This document shows, one piece after another, positions 12,345-25,250 of a stretch of 64,000 nt of DNA. How positions within the stretch are numbered: the first letter of the stretch is position 1; every line of letters begins with the position of its first letter. The translations under genes were made by a program, and so were the position numbers. The notes beneath the pieces were generated by a model. It was not told where the DNA came from. It made no database searches and worked only from the letters and a program-made list of their open reading frames with translations. The DNA comes from Ignelater luminosus (Eukaryota; Arthropoda; Insecta; Coleoptera; Elateridae): positions 62,001 through 126,000 of the forward strand of contig VTPC01091311.1 in the NCBI GenBank assembly GCA_011009095.1, in the 5' to 3' direction.

Positions 12345-14200
12345 TCAATATCGTCAGTATGGAGGAAAATAGCCAATTAACAAGGTTCTGGAAGCTGGAA
12401 GAATTCTATCAACTACGTGAAACAACAAACGAAGGAAGAGCATGTAAAGAATTCGATTGGCAAATGGCACAACGAAACCAAGATGACACATACACGAAAT
12501 AAGCTTACTATTCAAAGAACCGCCAAGAACACTGGGAACATCAAAATCCAAATTTGAATCAACAAGTTCATGAAAAAATATCTACGGCTTGGACACATGA
12601 ATATAGTATATTTCTCATCAAGCAGTAATTACGGCAGACAGCGCAACCATCAAGCTGCGAGGGATATTTAATGCAGCTTCTAATGTATCTAGTGGCTACA
12701 GCTTCGAAGATAACATGCATACTGAACCACGGTTACAACATGAAGTCGCAGATATCCTACTGCGCTAGAAAGCGTACAAAATAGCATTCTTAACTAAAGA
12801 AGATGTATCGCCACCAAGAAGATCAACAGTTCCAAAAAATATATTGGAAATTTGATCTAACAAATCTAATGTAAGAGTAGCACAACCAAAGTACCATACC
12901 TAGACATTAAAAGGCTTTAAGAATTATCAACTGATAAATCAAAAACTTCCCGAAAAACATCAAAAATTACAAAAAGAAATACCTACGGTCTGAAGTTAGC
13001 ACTGTAAGAAAGCTATTAGCCTCTATATGCAGATCATAGCAATGCTTCACAAGGAAGGATTCTCACTGCGAAAATGGTAAGCAACAATAGATCAGTAGTC
13101 AAAGTTCTTCTACAAAATCGTTTAAAACCTTTAAAACGTATATACCAACCAAGACCCTTTTCTAAAATATTAAAACTTACAATTTATTCGAATAGTTGGC
13201 ACCAGTCACAATACAAACAAAAATATTTAACCAACAATTCTGGTTAGAAGACTTAAAATAGGACGATCAAATACCTACCAAATTTTGCCGGCGATAGCTC
13301 AACTACTCCACGTACCTGGAAAATAAAAATTCCACGTTGAATACATCATGAAAAGAAATGCCAATTGCGGCTTTATAGTTTCTGTAACGCCTCAAAAAAA
13401 GTGTACGGAGTCTACAGAAAAACCTACGTTAACTCTGCTGACTGCGAAATCAAAAGTATCATCAACAAGAACACGACTGACATTACCAAGACTGGAGCCT
13501 TGTGCAGCAGAGCTTCAAGCCGAACTATTAAAAAAACCTCAACAGCATTGGTACTCTAGACCTTCTTGGACGCATACCATGATTACGTTGGGAAGGATAA
13601 AGGACGAATTCTAACTATGGAAGATCTTTGTGGCCAATAGAGTTGCACGCATTCAAGAACTCGCGATAGAATGAACCCAAGGAAATCAAACAGTTGGTGA
13701 AATGATTTCGCATGCCCAATTCAAACTACCGCAGAACTACAGTAGCTGTCACCAGATCGTAGCGTCGTCATAATTTAGCAGTATCAGCGAAGCATTTTTA
13801 TCATTGGCGTGAGTTTTCACCTACTAAAGAAAGTTCGCCAGTCTCTGTCGAGGAATCCAAAACCAAGCAGAAAACTTATATTTCTGAGATTCAAGTAATT
13901 CAATATGAAAAATACTAAAGATGTTTATCACCAACTCACCCACAAAGGTGGCAGTCACATGTAATAAAAATAGAGAAGACGCCACGATCTTATTTAGATA
14001 CCATAAGACTGCATCAACTCAAAACTTCAAAACGAGAAGAAGTCTCTCAGCTAGAATAAAGTAAAACAAATCCAAATGTCATCATTTTGCAAGATTCATG
14101 GTTCATCTATCGGTTAAGGAAACCGAAACGACATACCAAACAGTCAAAGAGCAGAACGTAAGAAATTCAAGAACCACTCCAACTAGACGACACGACCGAC
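12345..14200 (+). pseudogene. BEL/Pao LTR-retrotransposon pol remnant
   Basis: Plus-strand remnant of the polyprotein of a BEL/Pao element, in the expected order. There is an RT-proximal segment with LTRFWKLEEF (about 12380); a block around TIKLRGIFNAASNVSSG (about 12645-12700), matching the family's TxKLRVVFDASxxTSSG; GFSLRKW (about 13057-13077); an RNase-H-like stretch with FCNASKKVYGVY (about 13375) and LPRLEPCAAELQAELL (about 13480-13525); and FVANRVARIQELA (about 13628-13665), matching the WxxFVANRVAxIQ motif. Stops and frame changes occur throughout. No flanking LTRs, gag or integrase were recognised, and the 3' boundary is approximate. Confidence 0.75.
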
Positions 14201-17200
14201 ATAACCCAAAAACATAGTATTGCAATATTTATTTCAAGTAAGTCTAAGACCAGCACCCCCTAATATCAAGTTTCGGGGATGCCAATTTGTCTAGTTTTGG
14301 ATATAAAAAGTACAGATCAACAATATTGATTTTACTCAAGGTATTCTGCAGTCAAATTAAAGCTTGGCCGAAATTAGCTAACAACTACAAGAAATCAATG
14401 TTCAGGCAGATGAAACTACGTTTGTCCTGATTTTGACAGTATGAAAACCAACTCTGTAGGTTGGAAAATGGATATGCAAAGAAACTTGATTATATTTGTT
14501 AAGACCAAAAAGAAAAATTGAGCAAAAGTAAATGGAGCAAGCATCTTACTAAAGATCGCTTGTAGATTTCTTCTTCCAAATGTCAGATGATGATACTAAA
14601 AAGAACATTTTAGATTACGTCTGAGGCCTTTAGAACATCCCAAAGGGGTAGCTTACGCCTTATTACTAACATTAATCCTTCTGTTTCTTCAAGATTACCT
14701 TTAATTTTGCTATACTTTTTAGCATTTACAGAAAGATCTTGCAAGAATTTAATCTGCTTAGATTACTTTGATTATAGGTGTTTGTAGATATCTTTTATCA
14801 TAAAGTATAAGGGACAAAATTTTGGATTTTTGAAATTTTTGACAGGAGAACGTATGTTATTATCTTTTTCAAGTTTTGGGGTTGTTTCTTGTTAATCCAA
14901 TTTCAAATTTTAAAAGTACAGCTGTTGACAGCAATAAAAATCTTTGGAAGCTTAAATGGATTTTTTTAAAAGTGATCTTAAAATAAAGAGATTATACCTT
15001 GAGTCTTCTGCCAAATTTCGACAAAACAAACGTAGTTTTAGTATCCAAACGTTGTTGGTAAATGAAGTTACCTTCTAGAGCTTTACAGTGTAGTACCAAT
15101 CCGAGCGGTATCTACATACTTACATTAATGTTTACTTTTAAAGCACATTTTGAACGTATATTTAGGTTACAGGAACGATGAATAAATTTTAGTCCTGCCA
15201 CATCCACTCAGACTAACAATAAGCCTAGAAAGTACTAGATGTGTATGCAAAAGACGAACCTAACCTTGTTTAATTGTTAAAAGTTACTAGGTACTTGTTC
15301 TACCTATTGGCGTGAAAAACTAGCCAAAAAGAAGCTTTCTTTCCATATTGGCTCTATTGAAATGGTTTCTTAGAATTATGCCAACTCTTAGAAATAATCT
15401 ATGACATTAATTGCCATTCGTAATTTGAAAAAACTTTCTTCGTTTCCGATGTATTTTGGCGCCACTAAAAGCAAAGCAATTTGTGTCGTTTAATTACTAA
15501 TACAACACGAACAGTTCTCGTTTTGATTTTTAAAACAGATCGATTAGCACCGCACGCAACAATTGCAAATTTTGTTTGGCAAGTTCTTAGAAGAGCAACT
15601 TTTTTAAATGGCTCGCTATTTTGAACTTGAGTATCTCTCCTATTTTACTTTCCTGTGTTTTATTTGTTATGTAAACGCAGAAAGAATTTCCTATTTTCAT
15701 CACTTCGTTGCTTGTTAACATAACACATTGATTGCGATATTGAAATCGAAAGCAACAAAAATATTAAAAGAATGTGTTGTCTTTTGATCATGGAAATCAT
15801 TCTATAAAAACAAAAAATAATTTTTTAAAGTTGAAGTTTCCAAAAACACGAACTAGAATATTATTGTGTAAACAAACACAAAGATGTGGGAATTTTAGAA
15901 ACCTTGAAATTATTTCTGTTTAATTCAGAGACTGCATAGTTCTGCCAAATGCAAGAATTGTTTTAAAATCTTAAACGTCAGCTCATCTAAGCTGATTTAA
16001 TTTTACAAATACACCCTCAAAAGATTTTCAACTTTAAAATTTTGAAGAAAAACTTTTTATTCCACTTCAATTGACTCCACGTATTTGTAAGATTCAAAAT
16101 TCCATATAATATTCAAGAGGTGTCGGTTTACCCGGAATTGTTTGTGTTTGACAGCGCAAGGTTAACGAAGCGTTCGATCCCACGGGATTTCCTGCAAAAG
16201 TTTTAGGATATTTTTCGCTCGAAGGAGTGTGTTTTCGAATGTGTATTAACATGAATTCCTTGGCTTTGAAGGGACCAACTTCGGGGTTGGTTATTGATGA
16301 GCAAATTTTTTTCCGACTCTCTCTCTCCCTAAAATCAAACTTCCTTTGCTCGTTATTTATCGATAATTTTAAATTGGATTTTAAGAAACAATATTTGCTT
16401 ATAATTTAAGGCATCGAGGATTTTCGCATCTATCAAATAGGTTTTAAGTAAAAAAAAAATGCATTGAATACTAGAAATAATTACTTTCTAAATCGATTTT
16501 TAAAAGAAGACTTCAATTTTTACTGCTACGAAATTATAAAAGTAAGGGACGAAATCCATCAACCAGTTTAACGATCTGTTAAAGTCGTTAACACAGTTGA
16601 ATTGAAGAAAATATCGTTGACTCAGCTATCACGAACCCTTGTTTATACCTCGCAACTGTTGAAAATTAAAAATTACTAGAGTTACTTTCGTACGAATGGT
16701 GCATTGAACATTGAAAAGGTTTAATTGAGTGTTGTAATTCCCACTTTTGTGCTCTGTAATTATGAGTGAAACGAAATTTAATTGCTTATCGGTTTATTCT
16801 TCTTTTTGTTATTACATTGCATCGGGGATGGTTCTGTAATTATTGCAGTGTGTCTGTTTAGTAAGCTACGTATAGAAAACAATACGTACAAGATCAAAGA
16901 AAATTTTGAATTTTTGCAATTTTATTAGTCTAGCAATTAATTATATGCTTGAGCAAGCTTGAGTAAAACAAATTAATGGCAAAATAACATTGACATGCTA
17001 CATGTTAGCATTTTTAATTAAAAATTTCTATTTCTGAGTAATTAGGTGCTGGTCACTATTACGTATTTTATTTCATTCAAAAACTTTAGAAATATACTAT
17101 CTTTACCACTAGCTGTTAGACAAAGAAATAATTTTTTGTTTTTATGAAATCCGCTTAATTTAGATAGAAAAGTTGCCCTTGAATTGTTTTCGTAGAAGAC

Positions 17201-17640
17201 GACGTTTTTGAGCAAAATTGAATTTTCCCATACCTACTCTTTTCTTATTGAATTTAATATCTAGATTAGTTTAGGAGAGCATGTTGCTTTTTATCCTGAA
17301 ATGCGTTGTTTTCAAGTAAAATTAAAAGTTTCAATTCTTACTCAATTACGTGCACACCATCAGAAGCTAAGATGCTCCTTTATTATTGATATCTTTGATG
17401 TAATATTGTCCATTTTGAAGAATGCAAAAACTCTTCAGGTCATTGAAGTTGTTTACCTTTATTATCAATAATTTACTGTATCTGCGAAAAGGAACAAATA
17501 TCTTGCTGATGATGACTATTTACATTGAAAAATGATGTATAGATAGATAGATCAAGTCATCGAGTTTTTTGGTCTGGAGTGCGTAATATTGTATCACTGA
17601 AATTTCCTTTCGCTTAATCGGCCGTCACATTATTATTTTT
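14200..17640. other. Non-coding stretch
   Basis: AT-rich, with no domain recognisable in any frame. Several short less AT-rich segments (for example 16120-16210) could be conserved non-coding sequence, but nothing in the sequence shows this directly. Confidence 0.4.
17539..17552. repeat. GATA microsatellite
   Basis: Three and a half ATAG/GATA units. Confidence 0.6.
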
Positions 17641-17648
17641 TTTTCGGT

Positions 17649-17879
17649 ATCCTAAGAAGATTGTCGTCGAACGACTTCGATTTTGAAGAAGGTCGTTTAG
17701 AACACATTTGACGAGGTACTGAGTTTTCTGATGATGATATTCAACGACTCCGTACCTATTATAGTCTCACCCAAAGTATGTATCAGAATGCCGTAAACTT
17801 TAATCGACGTGTGTTTTACAGGGGTTACTCATATGTTAGATTATTCGATTCTCCCTTTGTAAATCAGTACATGTTGTAG
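17649..17879 (+). pseudogene. Unidentified decayed ORF, 77 codons with one stop
   Basis: A plus-strand frame stays open for 77 codons apart from one TGA at 17709-17711. The composition is protein-like: an acidic segment (SNDFDFEEGRLEHI), then FSDDDIQRLRTYYS, then a basic-aromatic stretch (NRRVFYRGYSYVRLF). No start codon or domain is recognised. It is probably a decayed transposon ORF or retrocopy; it lies 350 bp upstream of an RT remnant on the same strand and may belong to the same element. Confidence 0.3.
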
Positions 17880-18234
17880 AAATAGATGTAGAACAGTTCC
17901 CTTGCCTGAAAAATTTAATAGCAAAGGATAAGAATCAAAGAAGATAGTGAAGCTAAACTAAAACAAGCCAAAAAGTTTTTTTCCCAATAAAATAGAACTC
18001 AAACTTCTGAAATAGAATTACGAAAAAATCAGAAACTAAAATCGTCTGAATTATCGTATTATTGTAAGCAGCTAGACAGGTACATAACCAATCGAAAGAT
18101 TTTAAAAGAAACAAAAGAAAAGAACATAAACAAAAAGACCTTTAAAGCATACCTTAAAAGAAAAATCTTCTCAAAACTATAACATGTGGCACAATAAAAG
18201 CAGGCTGACACAGAAGACAGAGTAATACATGATG

Positions 18235-18960
18235 GATTTCAGTGTCTGCTGTCGGTGGTTTCGACTCCATCGCTCACAGTCTGTTTTGGGGTGTTCTTAT
18301 TGTTGATGGAAATTTTGAGAAGCTTTGTCAGACTAATTTCGTCTAATATTTGTTCTCTGGTTACAGTTAACAATTCCACATCTAATCAGAAATGTTATCT
18401 ACTTGCTGTCTCAACATGAACAAGTTACATAAACAATCCAGCGAAAGAACTCAACTTCGATTCAGTATCTTACCGTACAACGTAGTGTACACCATTCTAT
18501 GACTTATCTTCAGAGCAACATAGTTGCAAAAACCAAACTTTTAGGAATAAGAAAAAATAGCGAATTAGTTTTTACTAAAACAATCCGGCTGGTATGAAAT
18601 AAACTTTCCAATGTGTTTCGGCGCACCGTTTTATCATTTTTCCACAATATTGTTACAACCAAAAATCTAAAACAACAGCTACTACACGTTATGAACGATG
18701 TTTAACAAACGACCACTAAAACCACGACGCGTGGTGTTATCTGGAGAAACTTCCACGATGCGTTCTGAGCGATTTAATTTACTTTTGGTAATTAGCAGTT
18801 AATTGATCAGAATTACTCGAAATCAGAAAATATTAAAAAGCTGGAAATCTCTTTTTGGTAAATAAAATCGAAATTGGCGAAGGTAAACTCATTTCGACTG
18901 TAAACTATTTTCAGTACTTATTCTTATGCGAGCCAGAGTTAACTAACACTTAGAACCATA
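18235..18960 (+). pseudogene. Non-LTR retrotransposon RT remnant
   Basis: Plus-strand segment with a block GGFDSIAHSLFWGVLI (about 18255-18305) resembling the AFDSIDRxxLWxxL motif of non-LTR reverse transcriptases, followed by a GNFEKLCQ-like continuation. About 550 bp later comes NKIEIGEGKLISTVNYFQYL (about 18865-18920), which resembles the thumb motif xLExVxxFxYLGS. The YxDD region between them is too decayed to see, and stops and frameshifts are frequent. The call rests on the order and spacing of two weak motifs. Confidence 0.45.
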
Positions 18961-20360
18961 GACAGCACATTTTTGGGAAAAGTTTTCTTCTAATAACGCC
19001 CAAAATTTCAACTGCAACATTTTGGCCCAGATACGTTCTTCAGAACAAATCTAGCATTTTTGCAGCTTATTTTTCTAACTCGGCCCAAAATCTTCCGTTT
19101 TCAAAGAATCGTATGCCAATCTGGTCCTTTGCTTGGTGTCATATACGGTTTCTTAAGAATTTTTTTATTCCTTTATGTAATGAGATGTTGCATTGTTTTT
19201 CAGACGCTTTGCTACTCCCACCTCTCGTACTATCTTAATTATATCGCTCCCCCATTTTAGTTGTCCACTGACAGGTCTGAATAAGAAAGATCGGTTTGTG
19301 AAAGTTTTACATCGTCTACAACAGATTATGTTTAGAACCGTTCACAATGCAAGTTTCATTCTCTGAAGTTTCCTATTTTTAAACGTAGCATCACAAGACC
19401 ATAACATCAAAACCCATTCCATTATAAAGCAATATTTATGAAATGCTTGAAATACAAATATTCACTTTTATTTAGTTTCTAAAGAAATCCTAAGATTAAT
19501 TAGTCACTGGTAAGAAGGTAATAAAAGAAAAACCGTAGATTGTTTTCAAATTGGCTTGTACTACTACAAAACACGTTTGAATAAATTTTATAGCTCGAAC
19601 GTGAAAACTTTAAGCGTTTTGTTAAATTTGTGTTCGACAGCTAATTTTTGTTGGTAAACTCACCCTTACATGAGCCAATTTGGTTTTATCAAGAAGCTCA
19701 AATAATAGTCCAATGTTGCAATAATTGTGTGCTCAATTACACAATTGATCACACTAAAAGACATGTTATTCAATCAATCAATGAAAGCAAGTTCCACTCT
19801 CCATCACAATGATAGGAAGTAATGGGTTATTCTTCATCATGATGGTATCATCGCCCATTTCTAAGATAGGAACAAATGTGATGAGGAGTATATACATACT
19901 CATTTTATTATATAATATGTCATTTTGAGTGATAGAATGAAGCGCAAAAATAGGAAATGATGAAATAGTCTCACTTCTATCAGAAGAAGGTCTATACTTA
20001 ATTCAGTTTCTAGAAGTATTAAGGTGTCATGGACAGTTTAGTTACGTTATATTTCATTACTAAATCAAAAGGTCAGACCTCTATGACTACATATGTCAGA
20101 TAGGTATTGGCTAATATGCACTGAAGTTTACTGAAAATGTACCAACTACTAGCTAATTAGTATCTTGCAGTTTGGTTGTTTTCAGCAGTGGTGTTAACTG
20201 ATGGACTCACTATAAAAGGCTATAGCCTAAGTTAGGATAAAGGTAGAGGCAAGCTTTGGGAATATTACCAGACATAGTCCAGTTACCTACAGTAACAACG
20301 GAGAATCCTGGATTCTTGTGTCAAGTCTGCTAACATGTATAACATCTAGAAGCTTTCAGG
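18960..20360. other. Non-coding stretch, possibly tail of the RT remnant
   Basis: No motif certain enough to call. A 66-codon plus-strand ORF at 19060-19260 has no recognisable domain. Confidence 0.4.
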
Positions 20361-20364
20361 TATG

Positions 20365-20581
20365 CAGGGCCGACTGGAAGTTTTGTGGGGCCCTTAGAAT
20401 AAAAAAAGTAGAAACACACACTTCTTTCCTAGACATAGCATAATTCGTTTATTTTAAATAATTAGAGAAAATTAGAAATTTTATTTATTCTGAACATATC
20501 GATACAAAAAAGACGCGGAACCCCAGCAAGGGCTGGGCCCTGGGTAGTTGCCCCATAAACCCGGCTCTTTAGCCGGCCCTG
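20365..20581. mobile_element. hAT-type MITE, 217 bp
   Basis: Begins CAGGGCCGACTGG and ends with the complement of CAGGGCCGGCT. It is flanked by CAGGTATG on the left and CACGTACG on the right, which match at 6 of 8 positions and read as a worn 8-bp target-site duplication. The GC-rich right part, AT-rich middle and 8-bp flank are what non-autonomous hAT elements show. No coding capacity. Confidence 0.65.
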
Positions 20582-20589
20582 CACGTACG

Positions 20590-23500
20590 TATAGAAAGCA
20601 CCGTGTACGATAAAGAGAAAAACTCAATTTTCGACTCTTAAAGTCTGTGTTGACTCTTGAGTTAATCGCAACAAAACAATTTTTCTAAAACCTAAACGAA
20701 TTTAAAATTTGATTTATAGAAAGACAGTCGAATGCAAAATTTATAAACGATTTTTAAAAAAGGTAAGAACTATCGAGAAATAATTTAAAAGTGTTAACTC
20801 CACAAGCTGAAAAGGACTTGCCGTAAAACATTAGACCTACTTAGTTTCCTGAACGTAAATACTTATTTGTATCTACTATTCCTCCTAATTTATATTTCAT
20901 AACCTTACAATAGAAAACATTCTATTTTTATTTCTAGTTACAGCTTGTAAATCAAATCTAAAGTGATAGTTTGTCCGATCTGCATTTGCAAATCCTAGTT
21001 TTATAATCACAATAAAACTATCTTAAAGTACATTAGCGATGTTGACTACTAATGCACCGTTGTGCATCCAATCGTAAACCTCGGAAGAGTAAATCCTTCA
21101 ATCAGATTCAAAAGTGAGGTAGCAGTGTGGAGAAAATTAGGGCAGTAAAGGAGTAGCTAACTTATTCAAGTCTGTTACGAGACATTACCGTAAATCCGCA
21201 ACTGCCTGTGAGCGCTGAACGATGTCGTTACTCTTTACGACGGATGGATTATGGACGTTAGGGTGGAATATATCTGTCATAAGCTTCAGTAGAATTCGTC
21301 CTCCGGCTATCCTAAATACTTAACTAAATTAATTTCCTTACGTAATAAGATTATCAAGAGAGAGAAGGAACAAGCTCGATTAAAAAGTATTTCAGTAAAT
21401 TCTGTTTTATTTTTTATTTAATATTCACCCCAATTTAAACAGTTTCTAACTTTTCACAACCATCAAAAATTACTTAACAGAATCTGTACCCCTAATAGAG
21501 TAAAGAACGCTGATATACATACGAAAACTATTATCAAGTCTTTTAACTGCCTTAATTTCTCAAGATTCCTTTCAACTAGACATTTTAGGCAAGCAATCAG
21601 ATTAAGTTCTATTTTCAAAGCCTTACTAGTAAAATTCTTGTCCCATCCGTTCCGGTACATTTAATTCTATCGATTACTAACTAAAGTAGGTTAAAATTTA
21701 CTTTCCACTGTTTTAGAATTGGAAATCTTCTTCTATGGTCGTTAAAAGAGAACTTGTTTGTTATAGTCGAACTTTGATGAGGTTAATGTCTGGAAATTGA
21801 TCTTTTTCTGGATGCTTGAGATCACTAAACCCTTTTAAATTATGGCGTTTATATGTACGTGTCAAATGTAACATCGTAGAAAGTTTCATGGTAACTTTGG
21901 CATTTACTTTCGCTGTTTTTAACAGTGGGCTTTTATCTCAACTTTGAACGTTATATTCACTATGATCTGTAAAGTTTTATTCAATAGGCTTTAAAGATTT
22001 ATGCATAAATGTCCTGTTTATGTATTGAAGCTGTAAAAAAGGGAATTTTGCGTAAGCAAAGATTGTAAACATAAAGTGGAAGTAATGACGTTTTTTGAGT
22101 TATTACAAAATAAAAGAACTTCTAACTTTTTGAGGAAGCAATTTCGCCTAATGCAAACTGAACTTAAGCGATCTATTTTGATTCCAGCAACCTACCCTTA
22201 AACGATGTCCTGTTGTTACATTACTTTTTGGGCATCCTTAAATCACTTTCAAGACTTCAAATGCGTTCTTTGCAAGAACGATGCAGATTATTCTTTTTTG
22301 GTATAAAACTGAATTGCTCATCTGATTTCGTGTTTACAAATTTAAAAAGCTACTAACAAAATAGTTGTTAACAAAATCTGCTAGCTGAGGTGCCCTCTAT
22401 TATTATCATGAAAATCGACACCAACGCCTTTGTCGACAATTGAAATCTAGCTGTACCAAATTTGAGCAAAATCGCATTAACAGTTTTTGAATTTTAGTAA
22501 GAAAAAAATAAAAATAAAATCTGAACTGAAGGGCTCTAATTTCTTAACGAGGCGATTTTACATATTGCAAGTTAGGCTTAATCAACCCCAAGAATCCATC
22601 CTTCAATGTTGTGCTATTACTTTTCAGATAGAATGCATATTGTGATATTTTCTTATATTTAATTGCAACTCTCTTAGGATCTAAAGAGAATTGAATTGAT
22701 GTTCTAGAAGGTGAAGTGCATTATTATAAACTCTATATTTCGAAAACAAGAACTAAAATAGTTTGACCCCTGAGATATGGATTTGTTCTTTATTTTAGCC
22801 TATTTACCTATTTATTTACCTATTAGCTATTAATAAATTTAACTGGTTGTTGTTACAGTACGATTGAAATACCTAAATCGTTATTTCTTTCAATCTTTAT
22901 TTTTATTATACCGCTTGGAAAATAACGACGTAGACACAATAGCACACCGAGGGGAGGGGAGAATACTATTTAACATTACTGGAAAACAAATGCACATAGG
23001 TACATAATTCAAGTCACGAAGCACAGAAACAATGCATGCTAGCTACCGATTTCTTTCTGTGTCCTTATAGGTTATGGCTTTTGTTATGCTTACATCTTTA
23101 GTTTCCAAACTGTATAAAATACTTTGTGTAGGTTACAATAAAATTTGGTTTGAACATTTCTCAGTGCATAAGTTGATAGTGTAAATAAAGTATACATATG
23201 GCAAATATTGGAGGGATATTTCTAAAAATTTAATAAATTAAATACAATCTTATAGAGCACGCATGGGGCGTGCTGCAGAAAAAAATTGTATCACTTGTTA
23301 GTTTCATTAAATAAATTTTGTTTTGTAGTTTATAGTTTAATTTCATTCAGCATTGTTAATATCTCATTGCCATTTATATAGATAGTATGTGGTATCAAGC
23401 AAAGGCTGACTTCATGCTTTCTTCAGTCGTAAACAACAGATACTTATCTTAGAGACTTATGTAATAGATAAATATTCAGGACTCTCTGTTCATATCAAAG

Positions 23501-23880
23501 CAAGTACAGAAAAATGCAAAAACAAACTTTCCAACAAACAATTTAATAGCTCCATAGCAGTTAGATTTAAATACTTACAGTACACATTGCTGTATTCAAC
23601 AAAAATCTATAGAAAGCGAAACATCGCATAGGTATGTCATTTTCTTATGAAACACTTTGTAGGTATGTATAACTATGAATTTATTAGCAAGGAAATATGC
23701 AACAGCTAATATATAACTTTCATCTTCACAGTTTTGCGATAGCAAGGATATCTAAATACTAAATATCTTAACTACGTGTTTGGAAAATCTGAAGTTCTAA
23801 TTTCACGCTGGTATCTCTTTGTATGAGTAAAAACATTTTTGCTTTAAAAGGATGTTTTACAGTCAAGATTTTTAATTCAC
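20590..23880. other. AT-rich non-coding stretch
   Basis: No gene, TIR pair or RNA gene recognised. A 65-codon minus ORF at 21463-21660 has no recognisable domain. Confidence 0.5.
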
Positions 23881-23883
23881 CAA

Positions 23884-23955
23884 TCCCATATGGTCTAGTG
23901 GCTAGGATACCTGGCTCTCACCCAGGAGGCCCGGGTTCGATTCCCGGTGTGGGAA
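23884..23955 (+). tRNA. tRNA-Glu (anticodon CTC)
   Basis: A complete 72-nt cloverleaf without an intron. The acceptor stem pairs TCCCATA with TGTGGGA (one T-G pair) and an A discriminator follows. The anticodon stem is CCTGG/CCAGG with loop CTCTCAC, so the anticodon is CTC, decoding GAG. The T arm is CCGGG-TTCGATT-CCCGG with a perfect B box (GGTTCGATTCC), and the D arm carries the A box. The sequence closely follows the usual animal tRNA-Glu. Six Ts at 23964-23969 give a Pol III stop. It is single and isolated, and shows no sign of decay. Confidence 0.97.
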
Positions 23956-23963
23956 ATATTCTG

Positions 23964-23969
23964 TTTTTT
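23964..23969 (+). terminator. Pol III terminator of tRNA-Glu
   Basis: Run of six T residues starting 9 nt after the mature 3' end of the tRNA. Confidence 0.85.
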
Positions 23970-24469
23970 ATAATAAATAAGCATGCTATCAAGCAACAAT
24001 AAAAATAATAATAATTAATTTTTAGTACTAAGTTTAAAAAACTTAAATTTAGGATAGTGTGTAAATGATACGTTCAATTTTTCAACAGAAAGGATACCGC
24101 AGCTCGCTTATAAATAAATAAAAATTTATATTTCTTTAGAAAGTCATTATCTCAATTTAACCTAGGAATTTACTCTGTAATTTTACTAATAATATTACGT
24201 GCCTCAACAGAATTCTGCAAGAATGGTTTTCAATGCTTTATAGGCATTGGCTTTTCTTCCTCTGACATGTACTAGGAAATATTCTTTATTTCTTACATGA
24301 TAACAACACAGTAGGCATCTCCTTATATTTAAGTAGTCTTTCATGCAGTATAAAAAGTATACTAGAGTTAAGATTTAGAAAATTTTACTTCTATGGTGGA
24401 TTGTGGATCAGTAAATTTTCAATAAACAATGCGTCCGATATAGACAGTGACATAAACTTATATAGATGA

Positions 24470-25250
24470 TAAACCCATATCTGTCCGAGTCTACCGGCCT
24501 TCCTCACGAAAGTAAGGATATCGCTCCAAACTAGAGTACTCTAGAATTAAGTATTCCTTTCTTGCTAGAGTAACAGTCTGAAAGGTTTCATAATAATCTT
24601 CACATTCTCAAAGAAAGTGGAAAGACGTATTTCATCACTATTTTCATATTTAGGAACTTTTCCTTCATATAAGCGACTTTAGGCTCTTGTCCACTAGCCA
24701 GTTTAGCTTTGACAATTTAAAACCGGTTAGATGATCTTTCGCCTTGTGACAGTCACTGCTTCTTAATCAACTCATTTTTTGTTCTTATAAGCCCATGCAA
24801 TTGCAGCTGACAAGACCTACTGTCTTGATATTTCCACAGAGGGTTCTGATCTCAAGCAGGTATCCTCGACTGCAAGTCTGAAGAGTTCTCCTGACTTGTG
24901 GTTGACGTAGATTTCGCTATACCCAGGAATCTAGACGAGGTTAATCTCTTTTGTTGTGAAGAATTTTTTCAGAGCTTCTGCACCCTCTGAACAAGAATTT
25001 TTTTTCTAGTACCGCCTGACTGTCGGAGCTTTTGCTCCGTCATATTTGATTTTTCTATGTATATCACCGATAAGATGGCATAAACTTCCGCCTGAAAAAA
25101 ATCTTTGGTGTATTTTTCCAAAGCCAAGCTTTCATGCACACTTAAAGTTTCTAGATATATGATTGCTACCTAGGGCTGCCTCTCGTCTATACGTGATCCA
25201 CCGAGTCCTTTCTCTCACTGTCTCTTAATTGAGATACTTTCTATGTAGCA
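24470..25250 (-). pseudogene. Non-LTR retrotransposon RNase H domain remnant
   Basis: Minus-strand remnant of the C-terminal part of a non-LTR retrotransposon protein of the kind that has an RNase H domain. In translation order there is FFQAEVYAIL (about 25071-25100), the conserved FQAExxAI motif; then after a decayed SDSQAA region, IPGYSEIYVNHKSGELFRLA (about 24875-24930), corresponding to WxPGHSGIxGNExADxLAxxG; then SEPSVEISRQ. The Trp before IPGY is replaced by a TAG stop. A downstream DDEIRLSTFF block (near 24640) may be the CxxCxxxxE...HxxxxC tail. The frame is broken and the RT domain itself is not found here. Confidence 0.65.
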
